Positions 16,501 to 25,745 of a stretch of 64,000 bases of DNA are shown here, in pieces (within the stretch, counting starts at the first letter, position 1; each line of letters starts with the position of its first letter). The translations under genes were made by a program, and so were the position numbers. Under the pieces are notes generated by a model. That model had not been told where the DNA came from, made no database searches, and saw only the letters and a program-made list of their open reading frames with translations. The stretch comes from Bacteroidales bacterium UBA1800 (GTDB taxonomy: Bacteria; Bacteroidota; Bacteroidia; Bacteroidales; VadinHA17), in assembly GCA_002319915.1 (NCBI GenBank), contig DCFQ01000021.1, forward strand, positions 106,271 to 170,270, read 5' to 3'.

Positions 16501-19500
16501 ATGACCAAGAATGCCCCCCTTTACCATCCTGACGGATATTCCGTATCCGGCCACTCATGCAGCCGCCTGCTGAGATCAGTCCTGATCACAGCCTGCCTTT
16601 TGACGTTAACCGTTGCCGCCTGGTCACAGGGAACGAGGCTGCTAAGGCAGCCTTCCTTCAACTCCGGCAAGATCGCCTTTGCCTATGCAGGTGATATCTG
16701 GGTCACAGACCTGGCTGGCAGCAGGAGTGTCAGGATCACCAGCACACCTGCTGTCGAAAGTAATCCCTGCTTTTCTCCGGATGGGAGAATGATTGCATTC
16801 AGCTCAAACCGGTCGGGAAACACAGCTGTCTACATCGTTTCATCCGATGGCGGAACTCCACGCCGGCTAAGCTGGCATCCCGCACCCTGCACTGTCAGGG
16901 GTTGGTCACCCGACGGTACACGGGTCCTGTATGCCTCCCCGAGAGAAACATCACCGGAAGGCTATGACCGGTTGTGGACAGTGCCTTTGGAAGGTGGACC
17001 ATCTGTCTTGTTGTCAGTGCAATGGGCAACTGCCGGATCATTCTCACCAGACGCGAAAAAGATTGCTATTGACAGGGTAAGCCGGTGGGATTCGGAGTGG
17101 AGGCATTACCGCGGGGGTCAGAACACACCCCTGGAAATACTTGATCTTGAAGACCAGTCGGAGGTCCGTATCCCGTTTGAGTCATCATACGATTTCATGC
17201 CAGTCTGGCTCGGGGAAAAAGTCTATTTTCTGTCCGACCGCGACTGGACCACGAATATCTGGTCATTCGCATTGGCTACCGGGGATCTTAAACAGGTTAC
17301 AAAATTTACGGGTCCCGATATAAAATGGCTCAGCGGCTGGCAGAATACCCTCGCCTACGAGCGTGACGGCAGCCTCAATCTGCTGGATCTATCATCCGGT
17401 GAGTCAAAGCAGATTGCAATAACCATCACCGGAGATTTTCCCTGGGCGGAGACCAGGTGGGAGGATGTCACCGCAAGCGCAGGTTCTGTCTCACTTTCCC
17501 CTACCGGGAAAAGAGCGATCATGGAATCCCGCGGCGAGATCTTCACTGTCCCTGTGGAGAATGGCGATACCCGCAACCTTACGAAGACATCCGGTGCAGC
17601 TGATCGTGCTCCGGTCTGGTCGCCGAAAGGCAACGAGGTCGCCTGGTTCTCGGATGGCGGCGGCAGCGGCTATACATTATTCATCGCTCCCCAGGACGGG
17701 CTGACGAAGCCCAGGAGCATCGCAATAGGAGAATCGAAGATGGCATGGGAACCTGCCTGGTCGCCTGACGGTAAATACATCGCTTTCACGGATGATAAGG
17801 TAAGGATCAGGATTGTGGACGTTGCAGGAGGAACTGTCAAAACTGCCGACAATGGCGGGACCAGCAGTGAACGGGGGGATATGGGACTCAGGTGGTCGCC
17901 CGATTCAAAATGGCTCATGTATTCAAAGACCGGCTCGAACAATTTCAGGCAGGTAAGTATCTGGTCGGCGAAGAACGACAGCATCTTTAAGGTTACGAAT
18001 CCGTTTGCCGATTCATTCTCTCCGGCATGGGACAGGGATTCCCGTCATATTTACTTCCTTGCCAGCACCGACCTGGCGCTCAGCTCCGTATGGGCAAATA
18101 CCAGCGCAATGACATCCAGCCCGGTCTATTCGGTCTATGTTGTAAATCTCAGGAAGGATGATCCCTCTCCCTTCAAGCCCAAAAGCGATGAGGAGAGCAT
18201 AGAGGAACCGAAAAAGCCGTCGGTCGACACAAAGGCATTGAAGGCAAAGTCTGCCGATAAAAAAGCGGCAGCCGATACCAGCAAAACCAAGTCAAAAGAA
18301 CCGGAACCGGTCATGATCGATTTTGCCGGCATCGAAAGAAGAACCACAGCCCTGCCGATGCCGAAAGGAAGCTACCGCATGCTCCTGAGCGGTCCTTCCG
18401 GCACACTCTTCATAGGAGAAACCAAAAAGGAAAAACCGGGACTGGTGATCAGTAAATTCACACTTGAAAAGCGGGAGGCAAAGGAATTTATAACCGGCGC
18501 CGGCCAGGTCTCAGTTTCAGCCGATGGAAGCAAGATGCTTGCAAGGATCGGCGGTGAATGGAAGGCCATGAACACTGCATCTCCATCCGGTTCTGACGGG
18601 ACCACCGTCAAGGTAAGCCTGAGGATGCTTCTCGACAGGTCGGAAGAATGGAACCAGATCTTCCAGGAAGCATGGCGCTATGAACGGGATTATTTTTATG
18701 ATCCGGGGCTTCATGGGAGGGACTGGAATGAGGTCTACCGGGAATATGCTCCGCTTGTTCCGTACATTAGGCACAGGTGCGACCTGACATATATCCTTGA
18801 TCAGCTCGGAGGAGAATTATCCGTGGGCCACAGCTTTGTTTTCGGAGGAGATTACCCTGAGGTCGAAAAATCCTCCCCGGGACTTCTCGGGGCAGATCTT
18901 GTTCCTGAAAATCATCACTGGAAGATCAGCAGGATATACACCACCGAGAGCTGGAATCCTGAGCTGACAAGCCCGCTCGACCGACCTGGGATCAAAGTCC
19001 TGGAAGGCTATTTCCTGACGGGCATCAACGGAAGGGAGCTGACTGACAAGGATGACCCGTACCAGTTCCTCGACGGCACAAATGATATCCAGACAACAAT
19101 TCACATCAACAAGGTCCCTGATTTTGCCGGATCATGGCAGGAGGTCGTAAAACCCATTGGCAGCGATAACAACCTACGCCAGAGGGCATGGGTCGAGGAT
19201 AACAGGCGGCTTGTCGACAGGCTGTCGGGCGGGAAGCTGGCATATGTCTGGGTGCCCAATACTTCCAATGCCGGGCTGGTCTCCTTCAACAGGTATTTCT
19301 TTGCACAGCAGGACAAGCAGGGAGCTGTTATCGACGAGCGTTTCAACGGAGGCGGCCTTCTTGACGATTACATGGTTGACCTGATGAGCCGGAAGCTCAG
19401 GGCTGCAGCTACCAACGATGTTCCCAACGGGGAGCCCCTGCGGCTTCCCGGGGGCATTCTCGGACCTAAAGTCCTGATGATAAATGAGCTGTCGGGATCA

Positions 19501-19851
19501 GGCGGAGACTTCTTCCCGTGGATCTTCCGTCACCAGAATATCGGCCCCCTGATTGGCACACGCACCTGGGGCGGGCTCGTGGCTTCCTCCGTCCACTATG
19601 CATTTATCGACGGGGGTGCGATGACTGCTCCATCAAATGCTGTCTTTGATCCCGTCAACCATAAGTGGATCGTCGAGAACCAGGGCGTTGCTCCTGACAT
19701 TGAGGTACTCCAGGATGCCCTCTCCCTTTCAAGGGGAAGTGATCCCCAGCTGGAAAGGGCTGTGAAGGAGACATTGAAGCTTCTTGAACAGCAGGGTGAG
19801 ATAAAGGTTACCCCGCCTCCTTTTTCAACCCCTGCCAGGAAACCGGAATGA
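16501..19851 (+). CDS. tricorn-like S41 family peptidase
   Basis: The 1116-residue protein matches tricorn protease homologues. An N-terminal signal peptide (hydrophobic ~25-43, SQG cleavage) is followed by a TolB-like beta-propeller (residues ~45-330, repeats such as FSPDGRMIAFSSNRSG), a second propeller (~330-560), a Lys/Ala/Glu-rich linker (~565-605), a C1-like helical region (EEWNQIFQEAWRYERDYFYD), a PDZ domain and a C-terminal S41 domain. The catalytic Ser is in ELSGSGGDFFPW near residue 1000, preceded by DERFNGGG. Tricorn homologues trim oligopeptides; this one is exported and would do so in the periplasm. Confidence 0.94.
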   Translation: MTKNAPLYHPDGYSVSGHSCSRLLRSVLITACLLTLTVAAWSQGTRLLRQPSFNSGKIAFAYAGDIWVTDLAGSRSVRITSTPAVESNPCFSPDGRMIAFSSNRSGNTAVYIVSSDGGTPRRLSWHPAPCTVRGWSPDGTRVLYASPRETSPEGYDRLWTVPLEGGPSVLLSVQWATAGSFSPDAKKIAIDRVSRWDSEWRHYRGGQNTPLEILDLEDQSEVRIPFESSYDFMPVWLGEKVYFLSDRDWTTNIWSFALATGDLKQVTKFTGPDIKWLSGWQNTLAYERDGSLNLLDLSSGESKQIAITITGDFPWAETRWEDVTASAGSVSLSPTGKRAIMESRGEIFTVPVENGDTRNLTKTSGAADRAPVWSPKGNEVAWFSDGGGSGYTLFIAPQDGLTKPRSIAIGESKMAWEPAWSPDGKYIAFTDDKVRIRIVDVAGGTVKTADNGGTSSERGDMGLRWSPDSKWLMYSKTGSNNFRQVSIWSAKNDSIFKVTNPFADSFSPAWDRDSRHIYFLASTDLALSSVWANTSAMTSSPVYSVYVVNLRKDDPSPFKPKSDEESIEEPKKPSVDTKALKAKSADKKAAADTSKTKSKEPEPVMIDFAGIERRTTALPMPKGSYRMLLSGPSGTLFIGETKKEKPGLVISKFTLEKREAKEFITGAGQVSVSADGSKMLARIGGEWKAMNTASPSGSDGTTVKVSLRMLLDRSEEWNQIFQEAWRYERDYFYDPGLHGRDWNEVYREYAPLVPYIRHRCDLTYILDQLGGELSVGHSFVFGGDYPEVEKSSPGLLGADLVPENHHWKISRIYTTESWNPELTSPLDRPGIKVLEGYFLTGINGRELTDKDDPYQFLDGTNDIQTTIHINKVPDFAGSWQEVVKPIGSDNNLRQRAWVEDNRRLVDRLSGGKLAYVWVPNTSNAGLVSFNRYFFAQQDKQGAVIDERFNGGGLLDDYMVDLMSRKLRAAATNDVPNGEPLRLPGGILGPKVLMINELSGSGGDFFPWIFRHQNIGPLIGTRTWGGLVASSVHYAFIDGGAMTAPSNAVFDPVNHKWIVENQGVAPDIEVLQDALSLSRGSDPQLERAVKETLKLLEQQGEIKVTPPPFSTPARKPE

Positions 19852-19861
19852 TAAAGCCTGC

Positions 19862-20521
19862 CTACTGCACAATTATCGTTCCGGTCATATAAGTATGAAT
19901 GGCACAGTGATATGTATAAGTGCCGGCTGTCGTAAACTTGAAGCTGAATGTTGCATTTGTTGCCAGGTCAGTGCTGTTAAACAGCCCTGTATCGCTGGTT
20001 ACCGTATGCATTGAAGCATCCTTGTTGGTCCATGTAACGGTGGTGTTTACAGGGACGGTCAAAGAGGCCGGGCTGAAAGCGAAGTTCTGAATGTTTACAT
20101 CATGCAAAGTCTGGCCGGCCTGGAGGGTCGTAAAGATTTTTTCGCTCCCATAGGCGGTGCCGACATCGTTAATTGCGTAAGCCTTCAGATAATAGGTCGT
20201 ATTAGGAAGCAAATTCGTAAGGCTGCTGGTAAACGTACCGGTGCCTGACCCGTCGGCTGTTTTGTTGTCAACGATAGTTGCCCCCGGAGAGGTTTTCCAG
20301 CAGACCCCCCGCGAACTGACGGTAGTTCCTCCGTCGGCGGTCACCTCTCCGCCGGATATGGCAGTGGAGTCCGTTATATCAGTGATGTTCGCCGTTGTAA
20401 CTGCCGGAATTGACGTTGATGTACCACTGCTCTTGCTGCATGAGTCAAGACTGACTATTACTGCCAATGACAGGATGATGCCCGGAACAGATTTTATAAC
20501 TGTGGAAAATAGATTTTTCAT
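19862..20521 (-). CDS. cupredoxin (plastocyanin-like) lipoprotein with FN3-like module
   Basis: From ATG 20521 the product is 219 residues: a lipoprotein signal peptide (SLDSC lipobox), one FN3-like module of the kind seen at 7652-8662 (VSSRGVCWKTSPG, LPNTTYYLKAYAIND, FTT), and a C-terminal blue-copper domain. The type 1 copper ligands are visible: His in ASMHTVTSD, then Cys, His and Met in YHCAIHTYM. It is therefore a likely surface or periplasmic electron carrier. An upstream extension to 20584 lacks an ATG and is rejected. The gene is tail-to-tail with the tricorn gene, 10 bases apart. Confidence 0.9.
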   Translation of the reverse strand: MKNLFSTVIKSVPGIILSLAVIVSLDSCSKSSGTSTSIPAVTTANITDITDSTAISGGEVTADGGTTVSSRGVCWKTSPGATIVDNKTADGSGTGTFTSSLTNLLPNTTYYLKAYAINDVGTAYGSEKIFTTLQAGQTLHDVNIQNFAFSPASLTVPVNTTVTWTNKDASMHTVTSDTGLFNSTDLATNATFSFKFTTAGTYTYHCAIHTYMTGTIIVQ

Positions 20522-20628
20522 GACTTCCTGAATTTTGATTATTAAACATTGGACAGAATCATTTGTTCTTCTGCCCCCGGTCAAAATGCAGGAAATTCTA
20601 AAAACTTATACGGCAGGTAATTTTAGTG

Positions 20629-21147
20629 CTATATAAACTCTGCAATATCTTCGAGGGGATTCCGGGTCTTCTTACCTGTTTTCTTATAGCCCGGCTTCTG
20701 GTAACCCAGGGGTGTTATGCCGTAAATGACCTGGCCCTCACCTGCACCCACAGCTGCCCTTAGCACAGCGGGATCATAAGCCTCGATCCAGCAGGCTCCC
20801 ACACCCTCATTTTCTGCGGCCAGGATAATATGGGTCATTGCTATCGCAAGGTCTGTCTCGACAGAATTATACCCGTCGTAACTTCTTTTCCAGGCCTGCT
20901 CCCTGTTGCCCAGGATGATCAGCACATGCGGAGCTTCCCTGAACCATTCCCGCTGATATGCTTCACGGACTTTTTTCAGCATACCTTCCGAAGAAACGAC
21001 CAGGAATTTCCAGGGCTGGATGTTGCATGCCGAAGGTGCCATCCTCCCGGCATCGAGGATCTTCTCGAGAACTTCCCTTGGGACAGGTTTTCCGGGATCA
21101 TAGTTGCGGACGCTTTCGCGCGTGCGGATAAGATCGTTGAATTCCAT
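20629..21147 (-). CDS. nitroreductase-family FMN protein
   Basis: The 172-residue protein is a short nitroreductase: RTRESVRNYDPGKPVPREVL at the N-terminus, the FMN-binding MAPSACNIQPWKFLVV, and GVGACWIEAYDP then GITPLGYQKPGYK at the C-terminus. Such enzymes reduce nitro-aromatics, quinones or flavins with NAD(P)H. It is cytoplasmic. It is divergent from the DUF5107 gene across an 81-base spacer. Confidence 0.93.
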   Translation of the reverse strand: MEFNDLIRTRESVRNYDPGKPVPREVLEKILDAGRMAPSACNIQPWKFLVVSSEGMLKKVREAYQREWFREAPHVLIILGNREQAWKRSYDGYNSVETDLAIAMTHIILAAENEGVGACWIEAYDPAVLRAAVGAGEGQVIYGITPLGYQKPGYKKTGKKTRNPLEDIAEFI

Positions 21148-21183
21148 TTCAATGGCAATTTGGTGCGTAAGGTAATAAAGGAT

Positions 21184-21215
21184 TTTGAACTTTGATCCTT
21201 CTTTTTGTACCTTTC
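21184..21215 (+). promoter_or_regulatory. probable promoter of the DUF5107 gene
   Basis: TTTG at 21184-21187, then 20 bases, then TACCTTTC at 21208-21215 (seven of eight with respect to TAnnTTTG). The start would leave only about 7 untranslated bases, so the match is tentative. Confidence 0.35.
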
Positions 21216-21228
21216 AGAAAAACGCCAC

Positions 21229-24200
21229 ATGAAAAAAACCTTCCTGATCTCCGGCTTTATGATCCTGATTATGACTGCTTACGGACAGCAGGCTACGGTG
21301 AAGGAGGAATACACTGATTTTGCAGTCTATCCTTTTTCAGAACCGAACCCGGTTGCCAGGCCGGGGAACATTTATCCATATTTCAGATTTGACGGATATA
21401 CTTCGGTTCCGGTGCCCCAAAAGGTAAAAATGGTGGTCCTGGAGAACCGCTGGATCAAGGTATGGATAGCCCCGGGGATCGGCGGGAAAGTATGGGGGGC
21501 CCTGAACAAGGCCGACAACAGGTATTTTATCTATTTCAACAATGTCGTAAAGTTTCGTGACATTGCAATGCGTGGGGCATGGACGTCGGGCGGGATCGAA
21601 TTCAATTTCGGCACCATCGGCCACGCCCCCACCACAGCAACTCCCGTCGATTATGCTGTCAGGAATAATCCTGATGGAAGCGCGTCGTGCTTCCTGGGGG
21701 CTATCGATCTGCCTTCCGGAACGGAGTGGAGAGTGGAGGTCAGGCTGCCGAAGGATAAAGCCTTTTTCGAGGTAAATTCATCCTGGAACAATCCCGGGGA
21801 TCTCAAAACTTCCCTGTACCACTGGCAGACGGCAGCAGCAAATGCCTCCCCCGACCTTCAGTTCTATTTTCCCGGAAAGGCATATATCGATCACAGCGGT
21901 AATGCATTTCCCTGGCCGGTGCTTGAGGATGGCCGCGACATATCATTGTACCGCAACAATAATTACAATTCCTCACACAGCTACCATGTGCTGGGGGAGT
22001 ATACCGACTGGTTTGCAGGATATTACCATGGTTCCGGATACGGTTTCGGCCACTGGACACGCTACCCTTACAAGCCCGGGAAGAAGATCTGGATATGGGA
22101 CCTCTCAAGGGCCGGCGCTATATGGGCGGATCTTCTCACCGACAAGGACAAGGGCAATAGGCAATATATCGAGATGCAGACCGGATTGCTATTCAACCAG
22201 GAAGGGGAAGAAAGCACAATGAGCCCATTCAAGCACCAGTTCTTTGAACCCGGGGCTACGGAGAATTTCAGCGAACTCTGGTTCCCCCTGCATAGGCTCT
22301 CAGGAGTTTCTGCCATTTCCCGCGAAGGTGTGCTGGATGTTTCAACCGGCAGCAAAGGACTCGATATAAGGTTCCAGTCGCTGGGGTATCTTGCCGACAG
22401 GCTCATGGTTACAGACAGCGCCGGCGCACTTGTCAACGAGTTCAACCTGGCACTCGAACCGGAACAGATTTTTGAAGGGACCTTACCCGGTGCTGCCGGA
22501 GACCTGACCTTTAAGCTGGCCGGTGGCGAGCTTTACTTCAGGACGGGAGGCAGGAACCCTGCAATTCTCGATCGCCCCCTCACATCCGGCGGCAGCTTTG
22601 ACTGGGGTTCGGTTTATGGTCTTTATACCATGGGCATCGAGAAATCCCGGCAACGACTATACCCTGCCGCTGAAGGGTTTTTCAGGCAGTGCCTTCAGAA
22701 AGATTCATCGTTTCTCCCTGCCTTCACCGCGTTAGCCGATCTGAAGATCAGGCAGCTCCGGTATGATGAAGCCATTAAGGATCTCCTCAGGGTTATAGCA
22801 TTCAACACTTATGATCCGGAAGCCAACTGGCTGTATGCTTCACTCCTGGAGAAACAGGGCAAGTATGACAAGGCACGCGATGCATTCGGGATTACGCTGA
22901 GATCCCCGATGTACCGGGCTGCGGCGCTTAACCGGCTTGCAATGATTGCGCTCAGGGAAAAACGATATGAGGAAGCATGGGAATATATCTCGGACGCGGG
23001 GCAGCGTGACGCCACCGACAGGAATATCTGTCGTACGGCAGCGGTCACGGCCCGCCTGAGGGGTGACCAGGGCACCTGGGACCTTATGCTGCGCAGGATG
23101 TCAAATCTGGACCCTTTGTGCCATTTTGCCGACTTCGAACGCTTCTTCGTTGTCCGTGATTCCGCGGCTGAAGAAAGGTTCACAAGCCGGATCACCAATG
23201 AATTTGCTTCAGAGACCTATATCGAGATCGCCCTCTGGTATCTGGGGGCAGGCCTTGACAAGGAAGCGAGATCAGTGATGAGATTGTGTCCGCAAAATGT
23301 CCTGGCCGATTATCTTTCAGCTTACCTTGCAGACAAGGAACATGATCAGGGAAATTGTGACAACTACCTGTCCGGGGCGCTTGGGGCCGACGACAGCTTT
23401 GTATTCCCGTTCAGGACGGAATATGAAGGGATCCTGAAATGGGCAAGAGAAAAACAACCATCCTGGAAGACAAATTATTACCTGGGTCTTCTTTATGAGA
23501 GCAGGCAGAGGGAAAAAGAAGCAGGCCTCCTGTTCGATGAATGCGCCGATCTTCCTCAGAGCTGGAGCTTTTATCTTGCGAGGGGGAATTTCAGGGTAAT
23601 GACGGGTTCAGACGGACTTCCGGATTACCTCACCGCGCTGAAGCTCGGTCCGGGTTCATGGCGGACCTATCACACTCTCTCGAATTATTATATGTCGAAG
23701 GACTTGTATGACAAGGCCCTGGAAACCAGTGAGAAGGCAGTATCGTTGTTCAGCAGCTCATCAATTATCAAATATGACCAGGCCGTGACGCTGCTCCGCA
23801 ACGGCAGATACGAAGAATGTGTGGAACTTCTGCGGAACACCGAAATACTCCCGCATGAGGGCGAAGGCGATGGAAGAAGTGTCTGGAAGTTTGCCAACCT
23901 GCTGAATGCCATTGAATACATAAAGCAAGGGAATCCCGGCAAAGCAAGGGAATTTGCAGGGAATGCGTATAAATGGCCCGAAAATCTTGGGGTCGGACGG
24001 CCTTTTAAGACAGATGAAAGGGAAGAGGATTACATCTTCGCCATGATTTCGGAAAAGCTGGGCAGGAAAAAGGAGGCCGTTCAATACCTGAAGAAGGTAG
24101 CTGATTTCAATGGAGGCAAACCCGAAGGGAACGGATCGATAAATTACCTGACATTCATGGCCTTAAGATACCTTGGCCGGGATGACCTGGCTGCTGAATA

Positions 24201-24390
24201 TCTTAAGGGCTGGCTGAGCGGGTGCCCGTCCGCGAAAATTGTGTCGTGGGCAACCTTCATGTCTGAAAACAATCCTTCAAGGGCGGCAGAAGTACTTAAG
24301 CCGAATCCCCCGGATAAAAACGGACCCTGGATCGCTGAGGGATCGGATGAGGATTTCAGGATAATAAGCGGGATATCCGGGATAGACTAG
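21229..24390 (+). CDS. DUF5107 and TPR domain protein, exported
   Basis: From ATG 21229 the product is 1053 residues with a signal peptide (cleavage near GQQA). Residues ~30-390 form the DUF5107 beta-rich domain (VPVPQKVKMVVLENRWIKVWIAPGIGGKVWGALNK, RGAWTSGGIEFNFG), a fold related to galactose-mutarotase-like sugar-binding domains. The remainder is a long TPR superhelix (for example YDEAIKDLLRVIAFNTYDPEANWLY, YDKALETSEKAVSLF). DUF5107-TPR proteins are often found with glycoside genes; here the GPH symporter and GH94 phosphorylase follow shortly after. The stop overlaps the stop of the opposing ferredoxin gene by four bases. Start at 21205 (non-signal extension) rejected. Confidence 0.88.
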   Translation: MKKTFLISGFMILIMTAYGQQATVKEEYTDFAVYPFSEPNPVARPGNIYPYFRFDGYTSVPVPQKVKMVVLENRWIKVWIAPGIGGKVWGALNKADNRYFIYFNNVVKFRDIAMRGAWTSGGIEFNFGTIGHAPTTATPVDYAVRNNPDGSASCFLGAIDLPSGTEWRVEVRLPKDKAFFEVNSSWNNPGDLKTSLYHWQTAAANASPDLQFYFPGKAYIDHSGNAFPWPVLEDGRDISLYRNNNYNSSHSYHVLGEYTDWFAGYYHGSGYGFGHWTRYPYKPGKKIWIWDLSRAGAIWADLLTDKDKGNRQYIEMQTGLLFNQEGEESTMSPFKHQFFEPGATENFSELWFPLHRLSGVSAISREGVLDVSTGSKGLDIRFQSLGYLADRLMVTDSAGALVNEFNLALEPEQIFEGTLPGAAGDLTFKLAGGELYFRTGGRNPAILDRPLTSGGSFDWGSVYGLYTMGIEKSRQRLYPAAEGFFRQCLQKDSSFLPAFTALADLKIRQLRYDEAIKDLLRVIAFNTYDPEANWLYASLLEKQGKYDKARDAFGITLRSPMYRAAALNRLAMIALREKRYEEAWEYISDAGQRDATDRNICRTAAVTARLRGDQGTWDLMLRRMSNLDPLCHFADFERFFVVRDSAAEERFTSRITNEFASETYIEIALWYLGAGLDKEARSVMRLCPQNVLADYLSAYLADKEHDQGNCDNYLSGALGADDSFVFPFRTEYEGILKWAREKQPSWKTNYYLGLLYESRQREKEAGLLFDECADLPQSWSFYLARGNFRVMTGSDGLPDYLTALKLGPGSWRTYHTLSNYYMSKDLYDKALETSEKAVSLFSSSSIIKYDQAVTLLRNGRYEECVELLRNTEILPHEGEGDGRSVWKFANLLNAIEYIKQGNPGKAREFAGNAYKWPENLGVGRPFKTDEREEDYIFAMISEKLGRKKEAVQYLKKVADFNGGKPEGNGSINYLTFMALRYLGRDDLAAEYLKGWLSGCPSAKIVSWATFMSENNPSRAAEVLKPNPPDKNGPWIAEGSDEDFRIISGISGID

Positions 24391-25562
24391 GCCATTCCGC
24401 GGTTTACCAGGCGCTGGTGTTCCCAGGCGGCAAAATTCTCCGGCGGGTTCACGATTTCTTCTGAAGGCTTGGGCTCGAGGCGGGCTACATGTGAAGGGCA
24501 GCCGCTGGCACACAATCCGCAGCCGATGCATTTTGCCCTGTCGACCACGGATATATCAACCGGGGCAGTGATTGCTTTCATGTGGCACCGTGTGACACAG
24601 GTTCCGCATCCGACGCATTTATCCGGGTCGATCACCGAATAATAATTGGAGGCGGCTACTGAATGCTCTATCCCGAATTGAGTGATCCCCCTGAGTATTC
24701 CGCAGCAGCAGCCGCAGCAGTTGCAGACATAATAGACACCATTGGCGACGTTGCTTACCGAGTGGACAAGGCCGATCTTTTCAGTCTCATCGAGTACGGC
24801 AAGAGCCTCCTCCTTTGTAACATAAGGTAATGCCGGTGCCTCTGCCGTTTCGGGGCCCTTGTAAAATATCAGTTCGACATGGAGCGGAAAATTGCATTTC
24901 CTCGTTCCTTCAAGGTCCTGCTGCTTCCTGCAGATGCAATCCCTCACCCTGAATGTATTGCATGACATTAAAAGCTCCCGCAGCTTATCGTAAGGCAGGA
25001 TCCATTCTGTCTTGATCACGCTCTGGGCAGGAACGACACGGTGAATCGCCGGCCTGGGCTTCATTATATCAATGCCCCCCTGTTCAAGATATTCTTCAAA
25101 CAAATGGGCCAGCTCATGATCCATCCTTTCGAGCTGTGCCTCATAGATACCTACAACGAATGGCGCGAGCCTGAATAATCCGATATTTGAATCACCCCAT
25201 ACAAATCCACGATCCATCATTGCCTTGAGGCGGTTAAAAGTCTCCTGCCCCGATAGACCGGCACGCTCAGATATCACGGAAGCCGGTTCTGGGTTTCCGG
25301 TAAGCTGGCCTGCCAGAAAGGCTTCTTCTGGCAGGAAGATCTTTTTCAGAAGAGTGATCTCAATGTTTGAACTGGTCCTTGGAAACGAGTTCGGAAGCTT
25401 GTTGAGCGAATCAGCCAGCCTCTCATACCAGCCGTTTACTGCTTCCTGATCCCTCGGGAAAAGCTTGCCGGCCGGAATAGCAGCAGTAATGCCGGCAAGA
25501 GCCGTTGTTTTGAGAAAATCACGTCGCTTGAGATGGGATTTCCCGTGTTCTTTTTTTAGCAT
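24387..25562 (-). CDS. 4Fe-4S dicluster ferredoxin-type protein with Tat-like signal
   Basis: The 391-residue product begins with a twin-arginine-type signal (KRRDFLKTTALAGI), so it may be exported folded with its clusters. A central helical region (residues ~50-180) is followed by cysteine-rich motifs: RVRDCICRKQQ near 195, CNCCGCCCG near 282, and two classical 4Fe-4S motifs, CVGCGTCVTRC and CIGCGLCASGC, near 313-355. This layout (helical region, extra cysteines, two 4Fe-4S motifs) recurs in ferredoxins described only as '4Fe-4S binding protein'. The redox partner is unknown. It is tail-to-tail with DUF5107 and divergent from the GPH symporter. Confidence 0.85.
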   Translation of the reverse strand: MLKKEHGKSHLKRRDFLKTTALAGITAAIPAGKLFPRDQEAVNGWYERLADSLNKLPNSFPRTSSNIEITLLKKIFLPEEAFLAGQLTGNPEPASVISERAGLSGQETFNRLKAMMDRGFVWGDSNIGLFRLAPFVVGIYEAQLERMDHELAHLFEEYLEQGGIDIMKPRPAIHRVVPAQSVIKTEWILPYDKLRELLMSCNTFRVRDCICRKQQDLEGTRKCNFPLHVELIFYKGPETAEAPALPYVTKEEALAVLDETEKIGLVHSVSNVANGVYYVCNCCGCCCGILRGITQFGIEHSVAASNYYSVIDPDKCVGCGTCVTRCHMKAITAPVDISVVDRAKCIGCGLCASGCPSHVARLEPKPSEEIVNPPENFAAWEHQRLVNRGMA

Positions 25563-25663
25563 TTGAATGTTTTTTAAGGTTCAGGTACTATTGAAAAGTA
25601 TCAATACCAGTATCTTTCAGCAATAACAAAGTTATTTCACCAATTAGCCGTTGTCAAATTTAT

Positions 25664-25696
25664 TTTAGATATACCTGAAAAATTTATTTATTTTTG
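25664..25696 (+). promoter_or_regulatory. probable promoter of the GPH-GH94 operon
   Basis: TATTTTTG at 25689-25696 matches the -7 element; TTTA at 25664-25667 with a 21-base spacer is a weak -33. This would give a leader of about 43 bases before the GTG start at 25746. Confidence 0.4.
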
Positions 25697-25745
25697 AATA
25701 GGACCCAAACCTTCATAACCTGATTAACTTAAAAACCCTGTCAAC

